Below, in pieces: positions 17,683-27,573 of a stretch of DNA of 64,000 nt. Source of the stretch: Pontibacter roseus DSM 17521. Its GTDB lineage: Bacteria; Bacteroidota; Bacteroidia; Cytophagales; Hymenobacteraceae. Numbering within the stretch: the first letter of the stretch is position 1; each line of letters opens with the position of its first letter. The stretch lies in NCBI RefSeq assembly GCF_000373265.1, contig NZ_KB890762.1:57705-121704 (forward strand). Reading direction: 5' to 3'. Below the pieces are notes generated by a model that made no database searches, was not told where the DNA came from, and saw only the letters and a program-made list of their open reading frames with translations. The translations under genes were made by a program, and so were the position numbers.

Positions 17683-18057
17683 TTAGCTGATATCTTCCAT
17701 AGAGATGATTTTGCCGTCCCGGAAAGTGAAAACGGATTTGCCTTCCAGTTCTATGCTGTCGCCGGCTTTCAGGTTCTCGGAGAAATCAACAGCCAGCACC
17801 CCGCGGTAAGCGATGGAAACCTCCACCACATCCTCCTTCTCGCTGATGGACGTGATTTGCTGTGTCCGCTCTTTGAACAGCTCCGCTGCCCGTTCGGCCT
17901 GCTCCTGAAAGGCAGCTATACCTTTGGTTTCCAGCGTGACTTCTCCGCCTGCCACATTTCGGAACACGATTTCCTGGTGCAGCTGCTGCACCATACCTGC
18001 CACGTCAAAATTATTGTAGGCCTGGATGTAGCGCGTTATGATATCTCTTTTATTCAT
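17683..18057 (-). CDS. NTF2-like (SnoaL-type) protein
   Basis: 124 residues with the cone-shaped alpha+beta layout: R-Y-I-Q-A-Y-N-N-F-D-V-A-G-M helix, a central beta sheet, and a final F-T-F-R-D-G-K-I strand. These domains act as small hydrolases, isomerases or ligand-binding proteins; nothing fixes the role here. It lies 12 bases downstream of the large surface-protein gene on the same strand and may be cotranscribed. Confidence 0.82.
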   Translation of the reverse strand: MNKRDIITRYIQAYNNFDVAGMVQQLHQEIVFRNVAGGEVTLETKGIAAFQEQAERAAELFKERTQQITSISEKEDVVEVSIAYRGVLAVDFSENLKAGDSIELEGKSVFTFRDGKIISMEDIS

Positions 18058-18069
18058 TTGGTAAAGTGT

Positions 18070-20016
18070 TTACCTGAGCAGGGTCACGGTACCGGTTCTT
18101 CGCTTTTTCTCCCCGGCTGTCGTCACAATGTTGATTTCGTAGGCATAGGCACCGGCTGGCTGTGGCTTTCCCTGGTAGGTGCCGTCCCAACCATCTGTTC
18201 GGTCATTGGACTGAAAGACGACATGCCCCATGCTGTTGTATACGGTGATGCGGAACTCCCTGATAAACCTGCCTTTGATTTCCAGCACATCGTTGAGCCC
18301 GTCGTTGTTGGGCGTGAAGGCAGTAGGCAGGTGTACCTGCAGGGGCTGCCGCACCACTTCGGTGTTGGAGTAGGACACGGCACTGCCACTGCCAGAGGTC
18401 ACCTTGATGCGATACCGGAGTTCCTGCACCTCATCGCTCAGGTTGCGGTCTGTGAAGGTGTTGCCCGTGGCCGGGTAGCTGGCCTGTACCTGGTTGTTCT
18501 CATCCAGCAGCTCCACCGAGTACTGACCCACACCATCCGGAAAGCCGACATAGCCCGTCCAGCCGAGGGAGACGGCCTCCGCATTGTCTGGCGTGGTGAC
18601 AACCAGGAGCACCGGGCAGCTCACATTACTCAGTGAAGAGGTAAGCTTACAAGGATTTGTATAAGTGGCGCGGTAGCAGGCAGGTGCGGGTTTCTGTAGC
18701 TTATCTGTCAATTGGGCTGCTTCAGTTGTCGCTAATTCCTGATAAGGAGAGCCATCCAGGCTGCGCTGGTATTGCACCTGCACGGCCTCGTGGCCTTGGG
18801 GCACCGCGAAGAGGAGCTCCACCTGGTTATCTTGGTTATAGGAGGTATAGAGGTAGCCGGCCGGCGGGGGGGTGGTAGAGGTACCCGTGATACACTGCGG
18901 CGCGGATACCGACATAGAGGCCCCGTCAGACGAAACGCTGCTTACGGTATAGCAGTAATTCTGCCCGCAGGTCAGGTTGCGGTCTGTGTAAGTCTTGGTG
19001 TCGCGGCCAACTTGCTGCAGGCTGCCGCCGTTGCGGCTGATGTCAAAGCGCTGTACATCTGTGCTGGTGGCGGTCCAGGTGAGTGTAGCCAACTCATTCC
19101 CAGCCTGTGTATTGAGGCTGATGCTGCTCACGGGGGCGGAGGTAATGGTGAGCGACGAACCGCAGGGGTCGATAGGACGAACACGGTAATTAGCGGCTTC
19201 TGATGTGTTTATACCTGTAATACGGAGGTTATTCAGAGTGTTCTGTGAGATGACACCAGTTGTGAAAACGGTAACGTAAGTTGACAAGGCAGGGGAGAAG
19301 CGCTCCACTACATAGGTATACCCCGGCTGCAGTCCCCCCAGGTTCAGCTGCAGTTCCCCGTCAGTGGCTTGCCGTGCCACCTCCAGCCGGGCAATGACAG
19401 GTATTGTGAGGCGGGGCAGCAACTGGACTGTCTGCTGGCTGGTGTTTTCGCAGGCGGATTCACTAAACTTGCCGGTGATGGTGATGGTTTGGGAAGGAGA
19501 ACTGCCTGTATAGGTATAGCTTGACTGTATTCCTGCCTTCACATCCCGGCGTATGGTGCCATCGCCATAGTCAATGTCAAAAAGGTCGTAGTTGGTGTCG
19601 GTGATGTTGACCTGCACGCCGGCGTTGGCACAAATCGTGGTGCTGAATGCTGGTTCAGGCGCGACCTTCACCTCAATGGTGCGCGGAAACGGCGGACTCG
19701 TGCCCCCGCCACCTTCCCGGTTGATAATCTGGGTGATGATGTAGGTGCCAGGGTGGGTATAGGTATACTGGTATTTGCCATCATCCCCTTTTTCTATGAG
19801 TTTACCTGCATCGTAGCCGCTAGCGAAGGCTTCGGGGCCCACATAGTAGAATATGATGTCCTTCGGGTCTGTCTTGGTACCGCAATCCACGAAGTAAACA
19901 GGTATACCTGCACAGATAGCGTCCACCTCCTCGCCATTCTGGATAGCTTTGAAACAGCCCTGAGACCAGGCCGGGAGCGCGCAGAGAAGCAGGTATAGGA
20001 CAACGAGTAGTCTCAA
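18070..20016 (-). CDS. T9SS-exported surface protein with CHU_C domain
   Basis: 648 residues with a signal peptide. A PKD-like domain near residues 35-200 is followed by several fibronectin-III-like beta modules. The last 90 residues form the gliding-motility-associated C-terminal (CHU_C, type B sorting) domain, with P-T-A-F-T-P-N-N-D-G-L-N-D and D-G-W-D-G-T-Y-Q-G. It should therefore leave the cell through the type IX secretion system. Cell-surface adhesion or gliding is likely but not shown. Confidence 0.9.
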   Translation of the reverse strand: MRLLVVLYLLLCALPAWSQGCFKAIQNGEEVDAICAGIPVYFVDCGTKTDPKDIIFYYVGPEAFASGYDAGKLIEKGDDGKYQYTYTHPGTYIITQIINREGGGGTSPPFPRTIEVKVAPEPAFSTTICANAGVQVNITDTNYDLFDIDYGDGTIRRDVKAGIQSSYTYTGSSPSQTITITGKFSESACENTSQQTVQLLPRLTIPVIARLEVARQATDGELQLNLGGLQPGYTYVVERFSPALSTYVTVFTTGVISQNTLNNLRITGINTSEAANYRVRPIDPCGSSLTITSAPVSSISLNTQAGNELATLTWTATSTDVQRFDISRNGGSLQQVGRDTKTYTDRNLTCGQNYCYTVSSVSSDGASMSVSAPQCITGTSTTPPPAGYLYTSYNQDNQVELLFAVPQGHEAVQVQYQRSLDGSPYQELATTEAAQLTDKLQKPAPACYRATYTNPCKLTSSLSNVSCPVLLVVTTPDNAEAVSLGWTGYVGFPDGVGQYSVELLDENNQVQASYPATGNTFTDRNLSDEVQELRYRIKVTSGSGSAVSYSNTEVVRQPLQVHLPTAFTPNNDGLNDVLEIKGRFIREFRITVYNSMGHVVFQSNDRTDGWDGTYQGKPQPAGAYAYEINIVTTAGEKKRRTGTVTLLR

Positions 20017-20146
20017 GATATAGGTATGGACAGCGTATATTACGAATATAACAAGTCAGGGCACAGGAAGGAAATAGAGAACCAGATTTTGTGCTCCTGG
20101 CAGTAGTTGCAGTAGTTTCGATTGGCCAACACTTGACAAAAGCACC

Positions 20147-20190
20147 AAACCCGCACCGCTATACCTTGTAGCGATAGCTGGTGCGGGCTT
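20147..20190 (-). terminator. Candidate terminator of hutH containing an octamer
   Basis: The arms CCCGCACC (20150-20157) and GGTGCGGG (20180-20187) pair perfectly, with partial extension inward through a GCTATACC octamer. A T-rich tail follows on the minus strand. It closes the hisS-hutH pair. Confidence 0.65.
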
Positions 20191-20209
20191 AGCTTATGGT
20201 GTAGTTGAC

Positions 20210-21721
20210 TTAATCAGCGGCTATAGGTGCGGACAGGTTGTAGGTGCGCAGGAAACCTACACTTGCTTCCATGTCGGGGCGCATCACACGGTCCGTAGAA
20301 ACGAACGGGACATGGTTACGGAAATCGGCCACCAATTTCTCCAGCACTGGGGCTGTGCGCTTAGGCCTGCGGAATTCCAGCGCCTGTGCTGCGTTGAAGA
20401 GCTCTATCGCCAGCAGGCGCTCCACGTTCTGCACCACTTTGTATAGCTTGGTGGCTGCATTGGCCCCCATGCTCACATGGTCCTCCTGCCCGTTAGACGA
20501 GGGGATGGTATCGATAGAGGCGGGCGTACAGAGCTGCTTGTTCTGGCTCACGATGGAGGCGGCCGTGTATTGCGTGATCATGAAACCGGAGTTGAGGCCG
20601 GGCTCGGCGACCAGGAAATCAGGCAAGCCGCGCGTGCCAGAAATCAGTTGGTAGGTACGCCGTTCGGATATACTGCCCAGCTCCGCTAGCGCAATCGCCA
20701 GGAAGTCCAGCGCCAGCGCCAGGGGCTGCCCGTGGAAGTTGCCGCCGGAGATTATCTCATCGGCATCCGGAAAGATGTTGGGGTTGTCTGTCACGGAATT
20801 TACCTCGGTCAGGAACACCTCTTCGGCATAGCGTATGGCATCCTTGGAAGCGCCATGCACCTGTGGAATGCAACGGAAGGAGTAGGGGTCCTGCACGTGC
20901 TGCTTGTGCTGCTGTATCAACTCGCTGCCTTGCAACAGGTTCCGGAAAGCCTCCGCCGTCTGTAGTTGCCCGCGGTGCGGCCTCACCTGGTGAATCAGGT
21001 GATTGAAGGGCTCAATGCGCCCATCAAAGGCATCCAGTGACAAAGCGCCTACCACATCAGCAGCGCGGGACAGGCGGTTGGCCTGCAGCAGACAGTACAC
21101 CCCGTAGGCGCTCATGAACTGCGTTCCATTCAGCAAAGCCAGCCCTTCCTTGGCCTGCAAGGCAATGGGTTCCCAACTGAACATCTCCAGCACGTGGCGA
21201 CTTTCCAGCCGATAGCCCTGGTAGTATACCTCACCCAGGCCTAGCAGCGGCAGGCAGAGGTGAGCGAGCGGTGCTAAATCGCCGCTGGCGCCTAATGAGC
21301 CCTGTTGGTACACGATGGGGTAGATGTCGCGGTTGTAGAAGTCGATGAGGCGCTTCACGGTCTGGAGCTGCACCCCGCTGTGCCCGTAAGCGAGCGACTG
21401 TATCTTGAGCAACAGCATGAGCTTTACCACCTCGGCCGGAACCTCTTCGCCCATGCCGCAGGCATGCGACATCATCAAGTTGCGCTGCAGCTGCTCCAGG
21501 TTCTCCGGCGAGATTTGCTTTTTGTACAGCGAGCCGAAGCCGGTGTTGATGCCGTAGATGCTCTTATCCGAAGCGGCAATCTTGCGGTGCAAATAAGCGT
21601 GGCAATGCCGGATGCGCTCCTCCGCCTCCTGCGACAGCGCCAAGGTATGCTTCCGTGTGATAATCGTCTCGATTTGCTGCAAGCTCAGGTGCTGGCTGGA
21701 GATGTGGTGTACGTCGCTCAT
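20210..21721 (-). CDS. hutH: Histidine ammonia-lyase (HAL/PAL family)
   Basis: 503 residues. The Ala-Ser-Gly triad that cyclises to the MIO electrophile lies at about residues 145-147 in G-A-S-G-D-L-A-P-L. Other family motifs are Y-G-I-N-T-G-F-G, N-G-T-Q-F-M and N-P-N-I-F. It deaminates an aromatic amino acid, most simply histidine to urocanate. No other hut genes are in the window, so a tyrosine or phenylalanine lyase feeding aryl-pigment synthesis is possible. It lies six bases downstream of hisS, an intriguing pairing of histidine enzymes. Confidence 0.88.
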   Translation of the reverse strand: MSDVHHISSQHLSLQQIETIITRKHTLALSQEAEERIRHCHAYLHRKIAASDKSIYGINTGFGSLYKKQISPENLEQLQRNLMMSHACGMGEEVPAEVVKLMLLLKIQSLAYGHSGVQLQTVKRLIDFYNRDIYPIVYQQGSLGASGDLAPLAHLCLPLLGLGEVYYQGYRLESRHVLEMFSWEPIALQAKEGLALLNGTQFMSAYGVYCLLQANRLSRAADVVGALSLDAFDGRIEPFNHLIHQVRPHRGQLQTAEAFRNLLQGSELIQQHKQHVQDPYSFRCIPQVHGASKDAIRYAEEVFLTEVNSVTDNPNIFPDADEIISGGNFHGQPLALALDFLAIALAELGSISERRTYQLISGTRGLPDFLVAEPGLNSGFMITQYTAASIVSQNKQLCTPASIDTIPSSNGQEDHVSMGANAATKLYKVVQNVERLLAIELFNAAQALEFRRPKRTAPVLEKLVADFRNHVPFVSTDRVMRPDMEASVGFLRTYNLSAPIAAD

Positions 21722-21727
21722 GTAATG

Positions 21728-23128
21728 CTATTTGAGTTTCAACTGGGCAATGATGTCGTCGATGTAAAGCTCGTCCTGCTCGCCGGTCTGCATGTCGCGC
21801 AGCTTCAGTTTGCCGGAGGTTATCTCCTCGGAGCCAACCAACAGCACGAATGGGATGTTCTTTTGGTCGGCGTAGCCCATCTGCTTTTTCAGTTTGGCCG
21901 CTTCCGGGTATAGCTCGGAGGCGATGCCGGCGTCGCGCAACTTCTGCAGCAGCGGCAGCGCGTACAGCTCTGATTCCCTGTCGAATTGCACGAGCAGCAC
22001 CTTGGTACCCACCTCGCTGCTGGCTGGGAACAGCTGCAGCTCTTCCAATACATCATAAATGCGGTCCACGCCAAAGGAGAAACCCACACCCGACACGCCC
22101 GGCATGCCGAACATACCTGTCAGGTTATCGTAACGGCCACCACCGCTGATGCTCCCCATGTTCACGTTGTTCACCTTCACCTCGAAAATGCAGCCTGTGT
22201 AGTAAGAGAGGCCCCGAGCAAGCGTCACATCAAGTTGCAGACGAGGCTGGCCGGATGGATTCTGAGTTATCAACGCATCACTGCCCAGATTTTCCAGGTA
22301 AGTCCATACCTCGTTCAGGTCCTTCAGGCCGCGCTGGCCTTCCTCCGTGCTTCCGAGTAACGTCTGCAACTGGTTCAGGATTTCTGCATTCGAACCCGTA
22401 AGGTTATAAAGCGGCTCGAGTTTGTCCACTGCGGTCTCAGCTATACCTCTTTCCAACAGTTCTTTGCGCACGCCCTCGGCCCCAATCTTGTCCAACTTGT
22501 CGATAGCTACACAGATGTCGCCTTCGCGTCCTTTCTCCCCGATGGCCTCGGCTATACCTGCCAACACGCCTCTATGGTTAATTTTAATGGTGAAATCCGT
22601 TAGGCCGAGTGTGCTCAGCACTTCGTCTATCATCTGCACAATCTCGGCCTCGCATAGTAAGGAGTTGGTGCCTACCACGTCAGCGTCACATTGGTAGAAC
22701 TCGCGGTAACGGCCGCGCTGCGGTCGGTCGGCTCGCCATACCGGCTGTATCTGGTAACGCTTGAACGGAAAGCTGATTTCGTTGCGGTTCATTACCACGA
22801 AGCGCGCGAAAGGCACGGTTAGGTCGTAGCGAAGTGCCTTCTCTGAAATCTTGCGCGTCAGGTGTTTGGAGCCTTGCTCCATGTCAGAGGCAGTGGTCTT
22901 GGCGAGGAAGTCGCCGGAGTTGAGTACTTTGAAGATAAGCTGGTCGCCCTCGTCGCCATACTTGCCAGTGAGCACGGAGAGCTGCTCCATGGCGGGGGTT
23001 TCGAGGGGCAGGTAGCCGAACTTCTCGAAGGTGCGCTTGATGACGCCGAATATATAGTTGCGTTTGACCACTACGGCAGGGCCAAAATCGCGGGTTCCTT
23101 TTGGTATGGATGGTTTTTCTTTGCTCAT
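21728..23128 (-). CDS. hisS: Histidine-tRNA ligase
   Basis: 466 residues, class II aminoacyl-tRNA synthetase. The N-terminus has G-T-R-D-F-G-P and the catalytic core carries motif 2 (Y-Q-I-Q-P-V-W-R-A-D-R-P-Q-R-G-R-Y-R-E-F). The His-specific motifs L-A-R-G-L-S-Y-Y-T-G and G-G-G-R-Y-D follow. The C-terminal anticodon-binding domain begins near residue 370. Start codon ATG at 23128. Directly upstream of hutH on the same strand. Confidence 0.97.
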   Translation of the reverse strand: MSKEKPSIPKGTRDFGPAVVVKRNYIFGVIKRTFEKFGYLPLETPAMEQLSVLTGKYGDEGDQLIFKVLNSGDFLAKTTASDMEQGSKHLTRKISEKALRYDLTVPFARFVVMNRNEISFPFKRYQIQPVWRADRPQRGRYREFYQCDADVVGTNSLLCEAEIVQMIDEVLSTLGLTDFTIKINHRGVLAGIAEAIGEKGREGDICVAIDKLDKIGAEGVRKELLERGIAETAVDKLEPLYNLTGSNAEILNQLQTLLGSTEEGQRGLKDLNEVWTYLENLGSDALITQNPSGQPRLQLDVTLARGLSYYTGCIFEVKVNNVNMGSISGGGRYDNLTGMFGMPGVSGVGFSFGVDRIYDVLEELQLFPASSEVGTKVLLVQFDRESELYALPLLQKLRDAGIASELYPEAAKLKKQMGYADQKNIPFVLLVGSEEITSGKLKLRDMQTGEQDELYIDDIIAQLKLK

Positions 23129-23184
23129 GCTTTCAACTTTGCTGGCGAAGTTACTAAAACAGGAGCAAATGCGGTGCTTGATTT

Positions 23185-24561
23185 TCAGAAAGCGTTGTCC
23201 TCGCCCCGCACCATATTATAAACGGTGTAGAAGATGATTTTCAGGTCCAGGAAGAAGGTCCAGTTCTCCAGGTAGAAGATGTCCAGTTTCACGCGGCCGC
23301 GTATCTGGTAGTCGGAGCTGGTGTCGCCCCGGTAGCCGCGCACCTGTGACAAGCCCGTTATACCTGGCTTGATGAAGTGGCGCACCATGTATTTTTCCGC
23401 TACCAAAGCATATTCTTCATTCACAAACAGCGGGTGAGGACGAGGCCCCACGATGGACATGTGTCCCATGAACACGTTGAAGAATTGCGGCAGCTCGTCA
23501 AGACTAGTCTTCCTGATGAAGGCACCCATCCTGGTTATGCGGGAGTCGCCACGTTTCGCTAGCTGCGATTCGCTGTTCACATGCATCGAGCGGAACTTCC
23601 AGCAGCGGAAAGTTTTGTAGTTGATTCCGGAGCGCTCTTGCCCATAGAACACAGGTCCTTTGGAGTCAATCTTTATCAGGATAGCAATAATGGGGACAAA
23701 CCATGAAAGGAAAAAAACAATAACCAAAGATGAGAAAAGTATATCGAAGGCTCTTTTGAGGGCTTTATTCACTGTATCATCCAATGGGATAGAGCGCGAT
23801 ACCAACACAGGGAGCATGTCGTAAAAATCGATTTTAAGCCTGTTTTGATGGAATGCTCCTGGCTCTGGCAGGAATTTCATCCGGATGAGATGATCATCCG
23901 CATAATTCATGATGCGTATGACCTGATTGCGGCTAAGCTCGAAAGAGGAGCAGTAGATATCATCGATGTGGTGGTTTTCCAAATACCCCTCCAAATCATC
24001 TATCGTACCTAACACATCCGGCTCCCCTACAGACTTGTCGTCGAAGTAACCCATGAAATGATAGCCATACCCTGGATGCTGGTAAAAGAACTTTTTTAGC
24101 TCCTGCCCGGCTTTACCCATACCTACTATAATAACAAACCGCTTGTTATAGCCCTTTTTTCGGAAATAATGCAGAACCAGTATCACAATCAAGCGGTAAA
24201 AAATGACGCATCCGGCCAAGATGGCATAATGGTAAAGCAAGAATTTGTGTGGGAGTATGTTGATTGCAAAGATGCTTGTGATTGCCTCTATCAGTAGTAG
24301 GTAGAGTAGCATGGCTTTGAGCAAGTCTACCGCCACTTTTTTGATTTGTACAATCCTGTAAAACTTATAGGTGCCGAGCAGGTAGGTACAGATATACCAG
24401 GCCAATAAAGAGAACAGGAGGAACTCTAAGTGGTGGGAACTGAAGTAATCGACTGTCAGACCATCAGTGAGATGGAACGCTACAATGGAAGACAAAATAA
24501 TCGATGCAGCATCACCAGATGCATGCAGCGGTTTAATATATTTATTGTATAAGCCTGGCAT
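23185..24561 (-). CDS. Initiating sugar transferase (undecaprenyl-phosphate glycosylphosphotransferase)
   Basis: 458 residues. Four to five N-terminal membrane helices are followed by a CoA-binding-like Rossmann segment (I-I-V-G-M-G-K-A-G-Q-E). The C-terminal catalytic domain of the WcaJ/WbaP type has K-R-A-F-D-I-L-F-S-S, C-W-K-F-R-S-M, D-E-L-P-Q-F-F-N-V and S-I-V-G-P-R-P-H. It loads the first sugar onto undecaprenyl phosphate and so starts repeat-unit synthesis for the polysaccharide locus. Confidence 0.93.
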   Translation of the reverse strand: MPGLYNKYIKPLHASGDAASIILSSIVAFHLTDGLTVDYFSSHHLEFLLFSLLAWYICTYLLGTYKFYRIVQIKKVAVDLLKAMLLYLLLIEAITSIFAINILPHKFLLYHYAILAGCVIFYRLIVILVLHYFRKKGYNKRFVIIVGMGKAGQELKKFFYQHPGYGYHFMGYFDDKSVGEPDVLGTIDDLEGYLENHHIDDIYCSSFELSRNQVIRIMNYADDHLIRMKFLPEPGAFHQNRLKIDFYDMLPVLVSRSIPLDDTVNKALKRAFDILFSSLVIVFFLSWFVPIIAILIKIDSKGPVFYGQERSGINYKTFRCWKFRSMHVNSESQLAKRGDSRITRMGAFIRKTSLDELPQFFNVFMGHMSIVGPRPHPLFVNEEYALVAEKYMVRHFIKPGITGLSQVRGYRGDTSSDYQIRGRVKLDIFYLENWTFFLDLKIIFYTVYNMVRGEDNAF

Positions 24562-24664
24562 AAATAATCAATACAAATATATTTAAATATTAGTATGTGA
24601 TAAGATTCAAATCAGATTTCACTTGTACAGTGTTCATTTAGAAGGGTATTGATTTATCAGGCCG

Positions 24665-25807
24665 CTAAATGTCTGCCATATTATAAGATACAATTTGGCT
24701 GGTCTTGCTATCCACGAATGCAGAAAGATTCTCTTTGAAATTCTGAATGTTGAATTGCTCGGCATTTGCACGGATTAGGATAGGGTCAAACGTTGCTGCC
24801 AGTGTCTCAAACCTTTGAATGGCCTGCGTTAAGGAAGCAACTGTCTGCTGTTGGTAAAGCACACCTGTCTTGCCATCTACCACGGTTTCGCAGGCGCCGC
24901 CTTTCCCGAAAGCAATGATAGGCGTACCGCAGGCTTGGGCCTCAACCGGCAAAATGCCAAAATCTTCTTCAGCAGCGAAAATAAAGGCTTTCGCCTTTTG
25001 TAAGTGCTCTTTCAGCACCGGAAAAGGCTGGTACCCCAGAAAGGTTACGTTGACGCTTGCCTTCGCTTTTATTTTCTTCAAATCAGGCCCATCGCCTATC
25101 ACAATCAGCTTCTTGTCGGGCTGCAGCACAAAGGCCTCTACTATCATGTCCACCTTTTTGTAAGGCACCATGCGGGAAGCAGTCAAATAAAAATCTTCCT
25201 TGTCGGCGCATACCTCAAAGCTTTCAACATCTACAGGCGGGTAAATGACTGTGGCGTCACGGTTGTACACCTTTTGAATGCGCCTGCCAATGTAGGCTGA
25301 ATTGGCAATGAAATAGTCTACTCTGTTAGCGGTGGTATAGTCCCAAATTCTGATGTAGTGCAGCATCATTTTAGCTACAAAGCCCTTCAGCCCACTGTTG
25401 AGGCCGGATTCTCTCAGATACTGGTGATACAAATCCCAGGCATAACGGATAGGGGAGTGGCAGTAGCATATGTGCAGCTGGTTGGCATGTGTCAGCACCC
25501 CCTTTGCCATGGCGTGGCTGCTGCTGATGACTACATCGTAGCCCGAAACATCGAGTTGCTCTATCGCCAATGGCATCAATGCTAAGTAGTTGCGGTAATG
25601 CTTTCTGGCGAATGGGAGCTTCTGAATAAATGTAGTGGTTGGCTGTTTATGGAGCATGTGCTTGCGCAGGTGCTCGGGCATAAAATCAACGACTGCAAAC
25701 AGGTCTGCTTCAGGGTATAAGTTAAGAAGTTGCTCTACTACTCGCTCTGAGCCCGCGAAGTCTATGAACCACTCGTGTACGATAGCAATTTTGAGATTAT
25801 CCGGCAT
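24665..25807 (-). CDS. Glycosyltransferase family 4 (mannosyltransferase-like)
   Basis: 380 residues, GT-B fold. The N-terminus has H-E-W-F-I-D-F-A-G-S-E-R-V, typical of GT4 enzymes of the WbaZ/mannosyl group. C-terminal motifs are S-R-M-V-P-Y-K-K-V-D, I-G-D-G-P-D and E-D-F-G-I-L-P-V-E-A-Q-A-C-G-T-P. It lies 103 bases upstream of the sugar transferase gene on the same strand and probably adds an early sugar of the repeat unit. Confidence 0.9.
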   Translation of the reverse strand: MPDNLKIAIVHEWFIDFAGSERVVEQLLNLYPEADLFAVVDFMPEHLRKHMLHKQPTTTFIQKLPFARKHYRNYLALMPLAIEQLDVSGYDVVISSSHAMAKGVLTHANQLHICYCHSPIRYAWDLYHQYLRESGLNSGLKGFVAKMMLHYIRIWDYTTANRVDYFIANSAYIGRRIQKVYNRDATVIYPPVDVESFEVCADKEDFYLTASRMVPYKKVDMIVEAFVLQPDKKLIVIGDGPDLKKIKAKASVNVTFLGYQPFPVLKEHLQKAKAFIFAAEEDFGILPVEAQACGTPIIAFGKGGACETVVDGKTGVLYQQQTVASLTQAIQRFETLAATFDPILIRANAEQFNIQNFKENLSAFVDSKTSQIVSYNMADI

Positions 25808-26201
25808 AGTCAGTCAATAAGGGGCACACGTGCTTCTTCAGGCTAAAGTTTAAAGGCTGTAAATATAGCGGATTTAAGGGACATTTCAGGAAACCTGACC
25901 TGTGTTTGAAGCATGCAGCCACTGTTTGCCCTACAAGTGATTTTAATTCAAGCATAGTAATCATCGCTCGAGCCGAGCAGCAATAGACACTAAAACTGAG
26001 GTTGCCTCATGAGACGGAGGTATACCTCAACTTGGGAACAGGTAGAGAGAGGCCTGTAGGTAGCCGTGAAATTATTTCATGACCTGTATAGAACTTATTC
26101 GCTACTTTTGCTGCGTTTCATGGCTAAATTGCAAAGTCATAGCAGGGGCAGGATACGGTGCTCCATACCTGTGGCGTTAGCAGATTTGATATTACAACCT
26201 T
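25808..26201. promoter_or_regulatory. Divergent control region of the polysaccharide locus
   Basis: 394 bases between the leftward GT4 gene and the rightward flippase gene. A TACTTTTG at 26103-26110 matches the -7 consensus for rightward transcription, with no clear TTG upstream. The 12-base palindrome GAGGTATACCTC at about 26020-26031 contains the motif core and could be an operator. I see no gene in it. Confidence 0.45.
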
Positions 26202-27482
26202 TTGAAGACAGATATTTTCACAAAATTCTTTTCCAAAGAGAACAAGACCGTATTGAATAGTTTTGTGTCTCTTGGTTTGATTCAATTAACCAACCTGATT
26301 CTGCCCCTGGTTACCATACCTTATCTAGTAAAGGTGGTGGGTTTCGAGAAATACGGCATCATTGCCATCGCCCAGTCACTTTCAAACTACTTGGTCATCA
26401 TTTCTGAGTATGGGTTTAACCTGTCAGCGACGCGTGAGATTTCCATACACCGGAGAAACAAGAAGAAAGTATCTAAAATTTTGAGTTCCGTACTGGCTAC
26501 AAAGGGGATTCTCTGCCTGCTCTCCTTCTTTATACTGGTATCAGTCGTGGCCATCGTGCCTCAGTTCCGACAGGAGCAGGAGGTTTTCTACTTCATGTTT
26601 GGCAGCATCGTGGGGCAGTGCCTGATGCCCATCTGGTTCTTTCAGGGAGTGGAGAACATGAAATACCTCACCTACTCCAACCTGATTTCCAAGATTCTGT
26701 TCACGCTCCTGATTTTTGTGGTCATTAATTCTCCTGAGGACTATATCTATGTTACTCTGTTCCAGTCATTAGGCAACCTGCTGGCGGGAGGAGTGGCATT
26801 GCTGGTGGTGGTGCTGTACTTTAAGGTCAGGTTCACTATACCTTCCGTGAAGGCGATAGGTAAGCAACTGCGGGACGGGTGGTACATCTTTATCTCCAAC
26901 TTCTCCATTATCTCCTACAACAACTCCAACCTGTTCATCCTGGGACTTTTTGCAGACCCTGTGATTGTGGGCTACTACAGCATACCTGAAAAGATAACAT
27001 TTGCGGTGCGTCAGGTGAATGGGGCTTTTTCCAATGCGATTTACCCAAAGATATGCTTCCTGGCTACCCAGTCGCACCAGGAGGTGAAGCACTTTTTCAA
27101 AGGTGTATTTCTGCCTTTCGCCTTCTTCATCTTCCTTGTATGCGCTGGGCTTTTCGCATTCTCGGATGAGATTATCTACTTGATATCAAATGAGTACATC
27201 GCGGAGGCGTCTTTCTTCCTGAAAGTACTGAGTTTTGTTCCTTTCATCGTGCTGCTTGGTAACCCTCCTTACCAGATTCTGCTGGCCTACAACGAGAAGC
27301 AGGGCTACATGAGGATTCTGTTCCTGACAGCTGTGGTAAACCTGATACTGAATTTCGTCCTGGTGCAGCATTATTCCGCGCTCGGAACAAGCTTTGCTTT
27401 AATTTTAACGGAGGTCTTTGTTACTTTAGGCTTTCTCCTGACATTGGAGCGCTTCTACCCCAAGTATTCCTTGGTGAAATAG
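26202..27482 (+). CDS. Polysaccharide flippase (Wzx/MATE-like)
   Basis: 426 residues with about 12 membrane helices. The N-terminal S-L-G-L-I-Q-L-T-N-L-I-L-P-L-V-T-I-P-Y-L segment and G-F-E-K-Y-G-I-I-A-I-A are typical of the Polysacc_synt family. It should move lipid-linked repeat units across the inner membrane. The chosen start is a TTG at 26202; no better ATG precedes the first helix. First gene of the rightward part of the locus. Confidence 0.9.
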   Translation: MKTDIFTKFFSKENKTVLNSFVSLGLIQLTNLILPLVTIPYLVKVVGFEKYGIIAIAQSLSNYLVIISEYGFNLSATREISIHRRNKKKVSKILSSVLATKGILCLLSFFILVSVVAIVPQFRQEQEVFYFMFGSIVGQCLMPIWFFQGVENMKYLTYSNLISKILFTLLIFVVINSPEDYIYVTLFQSLGNLLAGGVALLVVVLYFKVRFTIPSVKAIGKQLRDGWYIFISNFSIISYNNSNLFILGLFADPVIVGYYSIPEKITFAVRQVNGAFSNAIYPKICFLATQSHQEVKHFFKGVFLPFAFFIFLVCAGLFAFSDEIIYLISNEYIAEASFFLKVLSFVPFIVLLGNPPYQILLAYNEKQGYMRILFLTAVVNLILNFVLVQHYSALGTSFALILTEVFVTLGFLLTLERFYPKYSLVK

Positions 27483-27573
27483 AAGATAACGGGCACCTAA
27501 TATGTCTCAAATAATTTATATTACAGTCGATTGTATTACAGGAGGCCAAATTCATAGTTAAAAGCATGATATA

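Noticed and set aside
18660..19203. Plus-strand frames across the T9SS surface protein gene
   Set aside because: They lie within a clear long gene with a recognisable C-terminal sorting domain and show no family pattern.
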